Assembly: GCA_016935335.1 (NCBI GenBank)
Contig: JAFGRE010000221.1
Location: 1 to 36,597 of the forward strand
Source: Deltaproteobacteria bacterium
Lineage (GTDB): Bacteria > Desulfobacterota > WTBG01 > JAGOGO01
Length of the DNA: 36,597 nt
Direction of reading: 5' to 3'
The position numbers and the translations under genes are program-made. Shown piece after piece: positions 29,245 to 36,597 of this stretch (position 1 is its first letter; every line of letters begins with the position of its first letter). The notes under the pieces were generated by a model, which worked only from the letters and a program-made list of their open reading frames with translations, made no database searches and was not told where the DNA came from.

Positions 29245-29845
29245 ACATCTCCTTTTCGATTTTTTTCGCCCTTTCTTTTATCGCCCGCTGAATCATGCGG
29301 AGTTCCTCTCGGGCCTGTTCTCGAATTTCCTGCGTGATCATCGTTAGGGTTTCTTCATCGTACCGAAGCAGGTCTTCCACCTCCGGTTCAAAATTGCTGA
29401 GCCAGTGACCTGAGAGCCATTCCTCGATTTCGTCACCATCATCCAAAGGAATCTCAACCGGCAGTTCAACCAAAAATGCCAAGTTTACAATGTTTCTCAT
29501 CAGGCCTTCGTCATGGTAAAGAACTGAAGCGTCATTTCTATCCGCAAGAGAAAACGCCACCGCCACTGCTTGTATTGGAAACAATTGCCCCTTCTCGTCA
29601 ATCAACTCCGGGTCGTGAGCAAGAGCCCGGAGAAGCTCTCCTCGAGGCAATTCACATATTACCCAGCCGGTATCACCCCGTGATGTCAACAATCCCAACT
29701 CCTGCGGAGACATCTCCCGATAGAGGCGAACCCGGGTTTCATCAGCGCATTGTGATAAAACAGCCTCCGCTTCCCGAATATCCTTGGCTTTAAGAAACGC
29801 AGCGATGTCGTTTTTGGCCTTCTTATACGCGATTATTTGTCCCAC
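29234..29845 (-). CDS. Uncharacterised protein (203 aa)
   Basis: ORF 29234..29908 but best start is GTG at 29845 behind SD GGAAGGA: (M)GQIIAYKKAKNDIAAFLKAKDIREAEAVLSQCADETRVRLYREMSPQELGLL...; charged helical C-terminus. Confidence 0.78.
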   Translation of the reverse strand: MGQIIAYKKAKNDIAAFLKAKDIREAEAVLSQCADETRVRLYREMSPQELGLLTSRGDTGWVICELPRGELLRALAHDPELIDEKGQLFPIQAVAVAFSLADRNDASVLYHDEGLMRNIVNLAFLVELPVEIPLDDGDEIEEWLSGHWLSNFEPEVEDLLRYDEETLTMITQEIREQAREELRMIQRAIKERAKKIEKEMFDI

Positions 29846-30245
29846 GTATGGGTTCCTTCCGATATCTCCACAGAATTGCCAACACCTGAAGAAATTTTTC
29901 CGGATCATTCCTTTTAAGATTTTTCAGGACAATTGCCGTATCTCCGGCAGCACGCACCAAACTGTCGGTCTGCCTGCACGCCGCCCCAAGTGAAATACTG
30001 TTGCTCCAAAGCTTTTTTAACAATTGGTTTGCTTCCGACTTTATGTGGAATTCCCCGACTGTCAGAGCGCAGGCGACATCCTGAGGAAGCATGAATTCCC
30101 CGATCCTTTCCCCGCATTGAACACACCCGCGCAGAAGTTGCCTTCTGAAGTCAAGGACATCCCGCCGACCCTGAACAATTACGTTCGCCGAGACCGATGA
30201 TTCAAATTCTTCAAAAAACTCCGCGATTCTGTTATTGATTCTCAT
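29823..30245 (-). CDS. Uncharacterised protein (140 aa) with a CxxC motif
   Basis: MRINNRIAEFFEEFESSVSANVIVQGRRDVLDFRRQLLRGCVQCGERIGEFMLPQDVACALTVGEFHIKSEANQLLKKLW...; overlaps the downstream gene start by 23 nt. Confidence 0.7.
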   Translation of the reverse strand: MRINNRIAEFFEEFESSVSANVIVQGRRDVLDFRRQLLRGCVQCGERIGEFMLPQDVACALTVGEFHIKSEANQLLKKLWSNSISLGAACRQTDSLVRAAGDTAIVLKNLKRNDPEKFLQVLAILWRYRKEPIRGTNNRV

Positions 30246-30661
30246 TCGTCGTGGGCCGCCACATCCCCTCTTCGTTTTACCACAATTATTGCTGCTTGTT
30301 GCATTAAATGAGGACGGAATACTGCTTCTTGGTGCTTGGATTTGCTTTGATCATTCTTTTCCTGAGTACACCATGATATGCCCGATGCTAACTTCCGCTT
30401 TCATGGTTGCCAGGACGAAGACACGGCGGAGAAGTAAAAAAGTTCAATAATTATAAAGAAGTAAAAAGCTCAAGCCATGAAATGAACGGTCGGCTGAAAC
30501 CATATCTAGAGGTGCAAGATTACGGATTTTAAACCCTGTTGTCAAGTCGTTTCGACCCATCCCTCGCGCATCCCTCCAGGAATTTCGCTGAGGGTGCTGC
30601 AAAAAAACAACAAAGCACAATCCTCACCGAAGGCCCCTGAAATCAGATATTCCCTTCGGGT

Positions 30662-30688
30662 AAACCCTTTAGTATTACCAACGTCTAA
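30662..30688 (+). promoter_or_regulatory. Putative ECF-sigma promoter upstream of the FecR/DUF6600 gene
   Basis: AAACCC (30662-30667), N16, TCTAA (30684-30688) within CGTCTAAT; spacing matches the RpoE-type pattern GAACTT-N16-TCTRA; 30 nt to the ATG. Confidence 0.45.
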
Positions 30689-30718
30689 TTCAAGGGAAGA
30701 AAAAAAGGAGCGGACGCC

Positions 30719-32773
30719 ATGAACATCATCATTAAGTTTTTTGCAGCAATCATTACTGGGGCCTGTTCTCTGATTCCCCTGCTCATCTGGCCGGCTTCTT
30801 CGTATGCCTACGACGACGGGGCAATTCTCGTTGGCAAGATAGCCTGCGTTGAAGGGCAGGTGCTCCGCTATGTGCCGGAGGAGAACGACTGGGTCACCAC
30901 CGTCGAAGACACTCCCTTTGGCGTGGAAGATGTACTCTATTCTTCCTATGACGGAAAAGCGGAGATCATTTTGCCCAACAATACCTGGATAAGGGTAGAC
31001 GGCGACACCCAGATCGAGCTTAATGCCCTTACAAACGATCTGACCGAGATTTACCTCGATTCAGCCACAGCTCGCCTCTACAACAAAAGTCCCGGCACCG
31101 TCATCAAGGCGGTTAGTGCCTTCGGCTCCCTTGAGGCTTCCGGGGGCGTCATCGTTGATCTTTACGTGGCCGATGGTGCAATAGAAGTAATCGCCCTTAA
31201 GGGAACGGCCATATTTTCCCACAGTATCGACAACACCCGCCATGAAGTGATCGCCGGCTCGTCTTCCATTATTGCGGATAAGGGTTCAGTGACCGCCGGC
31301 GGGGCATATGTTGCCTCGGGGTGGGATAGCTGGAACAGAGAGAGGGACCGGCTGTGGGCGGAGAGGATGAGGGAAAGCCGGGAATCCTCCGTGAATCTGC
31401 CCCCGAGCCTGCGGGATGAAGCCTATGTGCTGGATACGTACGGCAGATGGGAAGATGTTTATTATGATGACGCTTATTACCGTCTCTGGCGTCCCGTCCG
31501 GGTCGACATCGGATGGGCACCCTTCACGATGGGCAGATGGACGCTATGGTGCGGCGACCATACCTGGATCCCCTGCGAGCCGTTCGGATACGTTACTCAC
31601 CACTACGGCAATTGGATATGCACCGATGGTTTGTGGTACTGGGCTCCCCCGGTTAACCGAGTATCGCTGAAGACCGGCCATCACTTCCTTAATATCGGAT
31701 ACGGATGGTATCCGGGAAGAGTGGCCTGGCTTCACTCCGGGGTCCATGTCGGCTGGGTTCCTCTGGCACCTTCTGAGCCTTATTACTGCCACCGCCGCTG
31801 GGGGAGGCACTCGGTAGTAATCAATGACGTCGCCATACGTCACTTTGACAATCATCCGGAACGATACAGAAACCACCGTCGTGCGACAATAATTGACCGG
31901 GATAATTTATACCGCCTCAGAAGCTATGAAAAGGCGAGGGTTAAAAATGTCCGACCCGCCACGTTGACTAAAACGTACCGAGCGACGCCGGTCCTTCAAA
32001 ACGCACACCTGACGAATCAAAGCTGGAACGTAAAACAGTTCTCTTTTACCACTGATCCTCCCCGGCGGAAGCCGGATCGAGCAGTGACTGAAAGAATCAC
32101 CCACGGCCGGACAGTGCAACCGAACACTGGGCTTGGCAACACCGGTAATTATCGAAAAAACGGAACCGATGCCGCACTCGTTAAACCCGTAGCGAAGGGT
32201 CGAAAGTACGGCAACCGGCAAGATCCCGAAACGATTAAGTTTTCTGCGGTTAAAACAAGCAATGCCGACGGCAGGATGAGGGTGGAGAGCCGGGATTTAT
32301 CACACAGCACCACGATAAACCGGAAAGAACCGCCCGCCCCGAAAGTCTCAAACCGGACAACGATCGTACCCGGCGACCGCCGGCAAAGCGGGAGTAAAAC
32401 GGAAATGACTAAAAAATCTGTTCCTCCGGTGGCGGAGCGCCGGAAAATAGAGAACGTCTACAAAATGCAAACCGCAAAACAAACCTATCGCCGTTCGGGC
32501 CAAAAGCCGCCACCGCAAGAGGGCAAGGCTTCGTCTGTCTTCCAAACGTATCAATCGTACGGGAATACGGGGGCAAGTCCGCTGCTACGGAATGAGCAAA
32601 CCCGTGATCGTCAATCGGAACAGAAACCACCCTCCGCGACCTCTCGGACAATGAAAACCGATAACCATCGAAAGACCAACATCGGCGCATCGAGACGGGT
32701 CGGTACCGGCTTTAAATCCGGAGTCGGTTTCATAACGGAAGGGGGCAACGGCAACCGTCTTGGCCGACGGTAA
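30719..32773 (+). CDS. FecR-like / DUF6600-type exported protein with basic C-terminal tail (684 aa)
   Basis: Signal peptide; FecR-like GKAEIILPNNTWIRVDGDTQIELNAL; W/Y/G-rich repeats YGRWEDVYYDDAYYRLWRPVRVDIGWAPFTMGRWTLWCGDHTWIPCEPFGYVTHHYGNWICTDGLWYWAPP; SD AAAGGAG. Confidence 0.85.
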   Translation: MNIIIKFFAAIITGACSLIPLLIWPASSYAYDDGAILVGKIACVEGQVLRYVPEENDWVTTVEDTPFGVEDVLYSSYDGKAEIILPNNTWIRVDGDTQIELNALTNDLTEIYLDSATARLYNKSPGTVIKAVSAFGSLEASGGVIVDLYVADGAIEVIALKGTAIFSHSIDNTRHEVIAGSSSIIADKGSVTAGGAYVASGWDSWNRERDRLWAERMRESRESSVNLPPSLRDEAYVLDTYGRWEDVYYDDAYYRLWRPVRVDIGWAPFTMGRWTLWCGDHTWIPCEPFGYVTHHYGNWICTDGLWYWAPPVNRVSLKTGHHFLNIGYGWYPGRVAWLHSGVHVGWVPLAPSEPYYCHRRWGRHSVVINDVAIRHFDNHPERYRNHRRATIIDRDNLYRLRSYEKARVKNVRPATLTKTYRATPVLQNAHLTNQSWNVKQFSFTTDPPRRKPDRAVTERITHGRTVQPNTGLGNTGNYRKNGTDAALVKPVAKGRKYGNRQDPETIKFSAVKTSNADGRMRVESRDLSHSTTINRKEPPAPKVSNRTTIVPGDRRQSGSKTEMTKKSVPPVAERRKIENVYKMQTAKQTYRRSGQKPPPQEGKASSVFQTYQSYGNTGASPLLRNEQTRDRQSEQKPPSATSRTMKTDNHRKTNIGASRRVGTGFKSGVGFITEGGNGNRLGRR

Positions 32774-32861
32774 CGGAAAACGCACAACCGCAGCCGTCCC
32801 AGGAATAAAGAAATCGACTTACATGGCATCGTATGCGCCCGTTACGGGGAGGTGTGGTTTG

Positions 32862-33095
32862 ATGAGAGTATTGTGCGTAACCGGTTCATATAAAGGTTTT
32901 GGAGACGATTTTTACGAGTACCGATTAAACGTGGCGCTTCCCGATTGTAAATTATTTTTCCCTTATGCTATAAATGATCAAGACTTTTATACTTGTCTGC
33001 GGAATTCTTGCACCCCGGAGAGCATGCAGCCGGAAGCAGATATATTTCGACTGAAAAGCACCCATCGAACCTCATATGCCAGCATCGATCGTTGA
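32862..33095 (+). CDS. Candidate small ORF (77 aa)
   Basis: Internal Met of ORF 32760..33095: MRVLCVTGSYKGFGDDFYEYRLNVALPDCKLFFPYAINDQDFYTCLRNSCTPESMQPEADIFRLKSTHRTSYASIDR; strong SD GGGGAGG (32846-32852) 9 nt upstream. Confidence 0.4.
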   Translation: MRVLCVTGSYKGFGDDFYEYRLNVALPDCKLFFPYAINDQDFYTCLRNSCTPESMQPEADIFRLKSTHRTSYASIDR

Positions 33096-33138
33096 CCAGG
33101 AAGAGCAGGAACGTGACGCCCCGGGGGGAAGACTCACT

Positions 33139-33735
33139 ATGGTCCAAAAAGATGAGGCACTGGTCGCCCGCGCACAAAAACACGATCAACAAGCGATTGA
33201 AGAACTGATCAACCGTTACCAGGACAGGGCATATGCCATAGCCTATCACATGTGTTCCGGAGACAGCGAAGAGGCACAGGATATGACCCAGGAAGCCTTC
33301 TTAAAGATGTTCGGGAGTATTGGCAAGTTTCGCGGAACCTCCTCATTCTACACGTGGTTTTATAGGATTGTAGTGAACACCTGCCTCGACGAAAGAAGAC
33401 GCCGCCGGAGAAAGGAACGAATCTTCTCGTTCCGGCGACCTGATCGAGGGAATGATGACCCCGCTAAAGACGTGTTTGAAGAGGAACCTGATCGAAGGGG
33501 AGATGCGAATCCTCTCGATGTACTAAGCGGGGAGGAGTTGGGCCGGGAGATCCGAAAAGCCGTGCAGTCCCTGCCCGAAAAGCAGCGAACTGCCTTTCAA
33601 CTTAAAGTATTTCATGGCCTGAGCATCCGTGAAATCGCTCTGGTGATGAATTTAGCTGAAGGGACCATAAAAAACCATCTTTTCCGGGCAACCCATTTTA
33701 TGCAAAAAGCCCTCGGGCAATGGATGACGCCGTAA
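33139..33735 (+). CDS. ECF-family RNA polymerase sigma factor (RpoE-like)
   Basis: ORF 33076..33735; start at 33139 behind GGGGGGAAG. LVARAQKHDQQAIEELINRYQDRAYAIAYHMCSGDSEEAQDMTQEAFLKMFGSIGKFRGTSSFYTWFYRIVVNTCLDERRR; LPEKQRTAFQLKVFHGLSIREIALVMNLAEGTIKNHLFRA. Confidence 0.95.
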   Translation: MVQKDEALVARAQKHDQQAIEELINRYQDRAYAIAYHMCSGDSEEAQDMTQEAFLKMFGSIGKFRGTSSFYTWFYRIVVNTCLDERRRRRRKERIFSFRRPDRGNDDPAKDVFEEEPDRRGDANPLDVLSGEELGREIRKAVQSLPEKQRTAFQLKVFHGLSIREIALVMNLAEGTIKNHLFRATHFMQKALGQWMTP

Positions 33736-33748
33736 AGGAGATGATATC

Positions 33749-34297
33749 ATGAAACCGTGTCCTGCTTTTAAAGAAACATTGCTCCTTGACATCTATGGGG
33801 AATTAGATCACGACCATCTGTCGGATTGGGAAAGGCATCTGGAATCGTGTGAAGCCTGCCGCCGGGAAAAAGACCGGCTTTTAAGCATGCTCCATACAGT
33901 GAAAACCGGCCTGCCGACGCCGTCTCTGTCCTTCGTAGCGGCTGAGAAAATTTCCGGTTCCGTTATGCGTAAACTGGTTGAAGGACGCACTGATGCACGG
34001 TGGTGGCAACTTTTCGCAGGGCAACACCGGCTGGTTCCCGCTCTGGCAACCACATTCTTGGTCATTGCAGTTTCGACGTGGTTCTTCTTGAGAGAATTCC
34101 AACCTTCACATCCGTTTTTTCAAAATGCCGCCCATATCACGGCTAATGAACAGATGCCTATCGATGACCTGGAAGTGATCAAAAACATGGACCTTCTCAA
34201 GGAAATGGATACTATCGAAAAACTTGTTACGTTCGTTGAGGAACCGGAATATGGAAGCCTTAATGACTATGAACGGCAATGCATCTCCTATGGTTAA
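33749..34297 (+). CDS. Anti-sigma factor with zinc-finger (zf-HC2-like) domain and one TM segment
   Basis: DIYGELDHDHLSDWERHLESCEACRREKDRLL (H...CxxC); TM VPALATTFLVIAVSTWFFL; adjacent to the ECF sigma gene. Confidence 0.88.
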   Translation: MKPCPAFKETLLLDIYGELDHDHLSDWERHLESCEACRREKDRLLSMLHTVKTGLPTPSLSFVAAEKISGSVMRKLVEGRTDARWWQLFAGQHRLVPALATTFLVIAVSTWFFLREFQPSHPFFQNAAHITANEQMPIDDLEVIKNMDLLKEMDTIEKLVTFVEEPEYGSLNDYERQCISYG

Positions 34298-34787
34298 TCA
34301 TAGGTACGGGACGATTAAATCCTTGCGCCGATGGAGTTTCGCTATGATCTGCGGGGTGGGGGTGCTGCTGTGCTCTTCCCCCTCGGCACTCTGCACCCCG
34401 ATGGGATTTTTTAAAGGCAATAGCGACCAAGCCGATCAGGCATACAGGGGAGCGAGGATCCACCCCCCCCTGCTCGTAGCAGGCGGTGCATCTTCCGGAA
34501 AGAGAGGGAAAAACCAGACTCTCTGGCCGTCGGATGAAGGTAATCTGGATAAGAAAATTCAGGAGTGGGAGTCGCTGCCGCCGGAGCAGAAAAATATCCT
34601 CCGCCACAGGATGAACCGCTGGAAAGAGCTTCCCCCTGCGGAGCGAAAGTTGTACCGGAAACGGTACGATCAGTTACAGACCCTTCCCCCTCATGAGCGC
34701 CAAAGGATCCACAAAAAGCTCGACAACTGGAATAACCTGACCCCCGAGGAAAAAGAAGAAATACTTCGAAGATTCCGCACCCCCTGA
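34251..34787 (+). CDS. DUF3106-type protein
   Basis: Signal-like N-terminus then tandem LPPEQKNILRHRMNRWKE/LPPAERKLYRKRYDQLQT/LPPHERQRIHKKLDNWNN/LTPEEKEEILRRF. Start 34251 (SD GAGGAA) or 34290. Confidence 0.83.
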   Translation: MEALMTMNGNASPMVNHRYGTIKSLRRWSFAMICGVGVLLCSSPSALCTPMGFFKGNSDQADQAYRGARIHPPLLVAGGASSGKRGKNQTLWPSDEGNLDKKIQEWESLPPEQKNILRHRMNRWKELPPAERKLYRKRYDQLQTLPPHERQRIHKKLDNWNNLTPEEKEEILRRFRTP

Positions 34788-34849
34788 GGCACTCGGCGTT
34801 GGTTCCAGGCACTTCTTTCTGCAGGCAGGTTCCGGGCGAACATCTCCCT

Positions 34850-35215
34850 TCAATAACCGTAGCCACCGGTTTCGATTTCCACCAGCCTGCCATTTTCAAA
34901 TCTCAGAATCTGGATAAAACGGCGCGGGCCGAAATTATACATCCACTCCTCGATCTCCACGGGAACAACAACCGTCGATGATCTGCCGCCGTAATACTTA
35001 TGGAAATACGGTCGATCATGAAGTTTCTCAATCCGTGTCACCGTCCGCTTTTCCACCCAGACGGGCTCTCCACATTTTACGATGACATCGAATTTCGTAT
35101 CTCCTTCGGAAACAAGCCTCCCCTTGCACCGAAGTGCAAAAGAGGTCCCGCCGGCAGCCAGTACCAGAACGATGACTATAGGGAGTACAAAAGGAAGCGT
35201 CCGCCTGGCATTCAT
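34850..35215 (-). CDS. DUF2845-type small exported protein (121 aa)
   Basis: LRCKGRLVSEGDTKFDVIVKCGEPVWVEKRTVTRIEK...EEWMYNFGPRRFIQILRFENGRLVEIETGGYGY; ATG at 35215 after SD GAGGAG. Confidence 0.85.
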   Translation of the reverse strand: MNARRTLPFVLPIVIVLVLAAGGTSFALRCKGRLVSEGDTKFDVIVKCGEPVWVEKRTVTRIEKLHDRPYFHKYYGGRSSTVVVPVEIEEWMYNFGPRRFIQILRFENGRLVEIETGGYGY

Positions 35216-35263
35216 CGTGTTGCTCCTCACGGATCATGTGGTATAGTCGTTATGATGTTAATC

Positions 35264-35269
35264 ATTATA
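35264..35269 (-). promoter_or_regulatory. Putative extended -10 element for the DUF2845 gene
   Basis: Reverse strand reads TGTGCTATAATG; exact TATAAT with upstream TG. Confidence 0.5.
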
Positions 35270-35312
35270 GCACAAATTCCGCTGAGCGATAAATAAGCGC
35301 CGATAGGTTGGT

Positions 35313-35337
35313 GGAGCGATCGATTCGGATCGCTTCC
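35313..35337. repeat. Inverted repeat / hairpin
   Basis: GGAGCGATC-GATTCG-GATCGCTTCC (one-nt bulge; AGCGATC/GATCGCT perfect 7 bp). Confidence 0.6.
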
Positions 35338-35382
35338 CGGGTGTTTTGAATAATCAAGAGGACTGAAACCGTGCAGGTCCTT

Positions 35383-35402
35383 GTGAAGGCGCCTGCCTTC
35401 AC
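35383..35402. repeat. Perfect 8-bp inverted repeat with 4-nt loop
   Basis: GTGAAGGC-GCCT-GCCTTCAC. Confidence 0.7.
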
Positions 35403-35538
35403 CCGGATCCCCGTGCGATGCGCAGAGATCCGCGCTGCCGGGCATGCCGCGAAAAATAGTTTGATTTTAATGAGGTTAGGGTTAGAATCTCCATAGCTCC
35501 CGTAACTGACCGCTCAAAAGGGAACGGATTTCTTACGT

Positions 35539-36597
35539 ATGCCCGACACCATAACCATAAAAAACGCCCGCATAAGCGTCCGCGGTGTCGTCCAAGGAGT
35601 AGGCTTCAGGCCCTTTGTCTATCAACTTGCCGCCCAACATGACCTGAAAGGGTGGGTCTGCAACACGTCGGGGGATGTCACCATCGAGGTGGAAGGAATG
35701 GGGCAGGCGATCACTTCTTTTTTTGACCAGCTTACCACTGAGGCGCCACCTCTTGCCCAGATTGATCATATCAACGTCGATTACGGAGAGCCGGCGGGGT
35801 ATCGGCGTTTCGAAATCAAGGGAAGCAGATCCGAAAAGGGACGCTATCAGCGCGTTTCGCCTGATAGTGCTACCTGTCCCCTCTGTTTGACCGAGCTTTT
35901 TAACGAAAAAGATCGCCGTTTCCGCCACCCCTTTATAAACTGCACGCACTGCGGCCCTCGCTTTACTATCATAAGAGACATACCATATGACCGGCCGCAG
36001 ACAACGATGCAGAACTTTATCATGTGCCCTGACTGTCAACGCGAGTATGATGATCCCGCTGATCGGCGTTTCCATGCCCAACCTACCTGTTGTCCCCGAT
36101 GCGGCCCCCAGCTTAAGCTTACGGATAAAGAGGGAACGATTCGCTCGTCACAGGATCCCCTTGCTGATGCGGCAGCGCTCCTTAAAGCCGGAATGATCTT
36201 GGCCGTAAAGGGAATCGGCGGTTTCCTGCTGGCCTGTGACGCCACGAATGAGGACGCAGTGCAGCGTCTCCGCCGCCGAAAGCAGAGGCCCTGTAAACCC
36301 TTTGCCGTTATGATGACCTCGCTGCAGGAGGCGGAGGAGTACTGCACTATCTCGCCCGAAGAGACAGGCCTTCTTACTTCACCACTATCCCCGATTGTTT
36401 TAGTGCCCCTTAAAGATCATCACCGCCTTGCTCCCGGCATCGCCCCGAAGCTTACCTGCCTGGGCGTGATGCTCCCGTACACGCCGCTCCATCATCTCCT
36501 GTTATATGAAGCCCAACTGCCCCTGGTTATGACCAGCGGCAATCTCAGCGAAGAGCCCATCGTCAAAGACAACGACGAAGCGCTCCTGAAACTCGCA
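35539..36597 (+). CDS. hypF: Carbamoyltransferase HypF (3'-truncated at window edge)
   Basis: Own translation from ATG 35539: MPDTITIKNARISVRGVVQGVGFRPFVYQLAAQHDLKGWVCNTSGDVTIEVEG (acylphosphatase domain), CPLCLTELF...CTHCGPRFTI...CPDCQREY...CCPRCGP (zinc fingers), LAVKGIGGFLLACDATN. Open to the end of the window; not in the ORF track. Confidence 0.97.
   Translation, partial: MPDTITIKNARISVRGVVQGVGFRPFVYQLAAQHDLKGWVCNTSGDVTIEVEGMGQAITSFFDQLTTEAPPLAQIDHINVDYGEPAGYRRFEIKGSRSEKGRYQRVSPDSATCPLCLTELFNEKDRRFRHPFINCTHCGPRFTIIRDIPYDRPQTTMQNFIMCPDCQREYDDPADRRFHAQPTCCPRCGPQLKLTDKEGTIRSSQDPLADAAALLKAGMILAVKGIGGFLLACDATNEDAVQRLRRRKQRPCKPFAVMMTSLQEAEEYCTISPEETGLLTSPLSPIVLVPLKDHHRLAPGIAPKLTCLGVMLPYTPLHHLLLYEAQLPLVMTSGNLSEEPIVKDNDEALLKLA

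Noticed and set aside
30246-30404. In-frame extension of the 140-aa gene through a TGA (30351-30353), read as a possible selenocysteine: MKAEVSIGHIMVYSGKE(U)SKQIQAPR...
   Set aside because: No convincing bacterial SECIS-like hairpin right after the TGA and no recognised selenoprotein motif; ATG at 30245 is a simpler start, though its SD is weak.
34463-34470. C8 homopolymer in the DUF3106-type gene as a phase-variation tract
   Set aside because: Eight Cs is short, C7 runs also occur elsewhere in housekeeping genes here, and there is no sign of phase-variable function; could also be a sequencing-error hotspot.
1-36597. CRISPR arrays, tRNA/rRNA genes, insertion sequences or prophage
   Set aside because: No regularly spaced direct repeats, no tRNA/rRNA signatures and no transposase or phage structural genes were noticed; the only recombinase is a housekeeping XerC next to hslVU. 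A tRNAscan/Infernal run would be decisive.

Overview
This is a gene-dense bacterial chromosomal window. The gene content and synteny suggest a Deltaproteobacteria/Desulfobacterota-like organism, which is an inference and was not tested. From left to right it carries: (1) a minus-strand glycosyltransferase cluster (partial GT2 at the edge, two GT4); (2) plus-strand FAH-family hydrolase, glgB, a DHH/DHHA1 phosphoesterase, a GNAT acetyltransferase, then a tightly packed hemE-hemH-hemG run whose last gene overlaps a GH57/DUF3536-like gene by ATGA; (3) an orphan 355-aa protein behind a near-consensus sigma-54 promoter, followed by a 63-aa small ORF with a strong Shine-Dalgarno (SD) sequence; (4) a nucleotide-sugar epimerase (minus) and a GAF-PilB/GspE ATPase (plus); (5) a long co-directional minus-strand run: three uncharacterised overlapping genes, carboxynorspermidine synthase, nspC, a 45-aa sORF, an LpxL-like acyltransferase, xerC, hslV, hslU, rlpA and a putative lipoprotein; (6) an envelope-stress-like locus (FecR/DUF6600 protein behind an ECF-like promoter, small ORF, ECF sigma, zinc-finger anti-sigma, DUF3106), then DUF2845 (minus) and a 3'-truncated hypF. 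I saw no rRNA, tRNA, CRISPR or transposase. The best candidates for something undescribed are the overlapping three-gene cassette at 27685-30245 and the sigma-54-linked pair at 14200-15767. Secondary leads are an unusual HslV N-terminus, a non-canonical LpxL-like motif and several SD-preceded small ORFs below or hidden from the ORF track. No database search was possible, so 'uncharacterised' means that I do not recognise the family.
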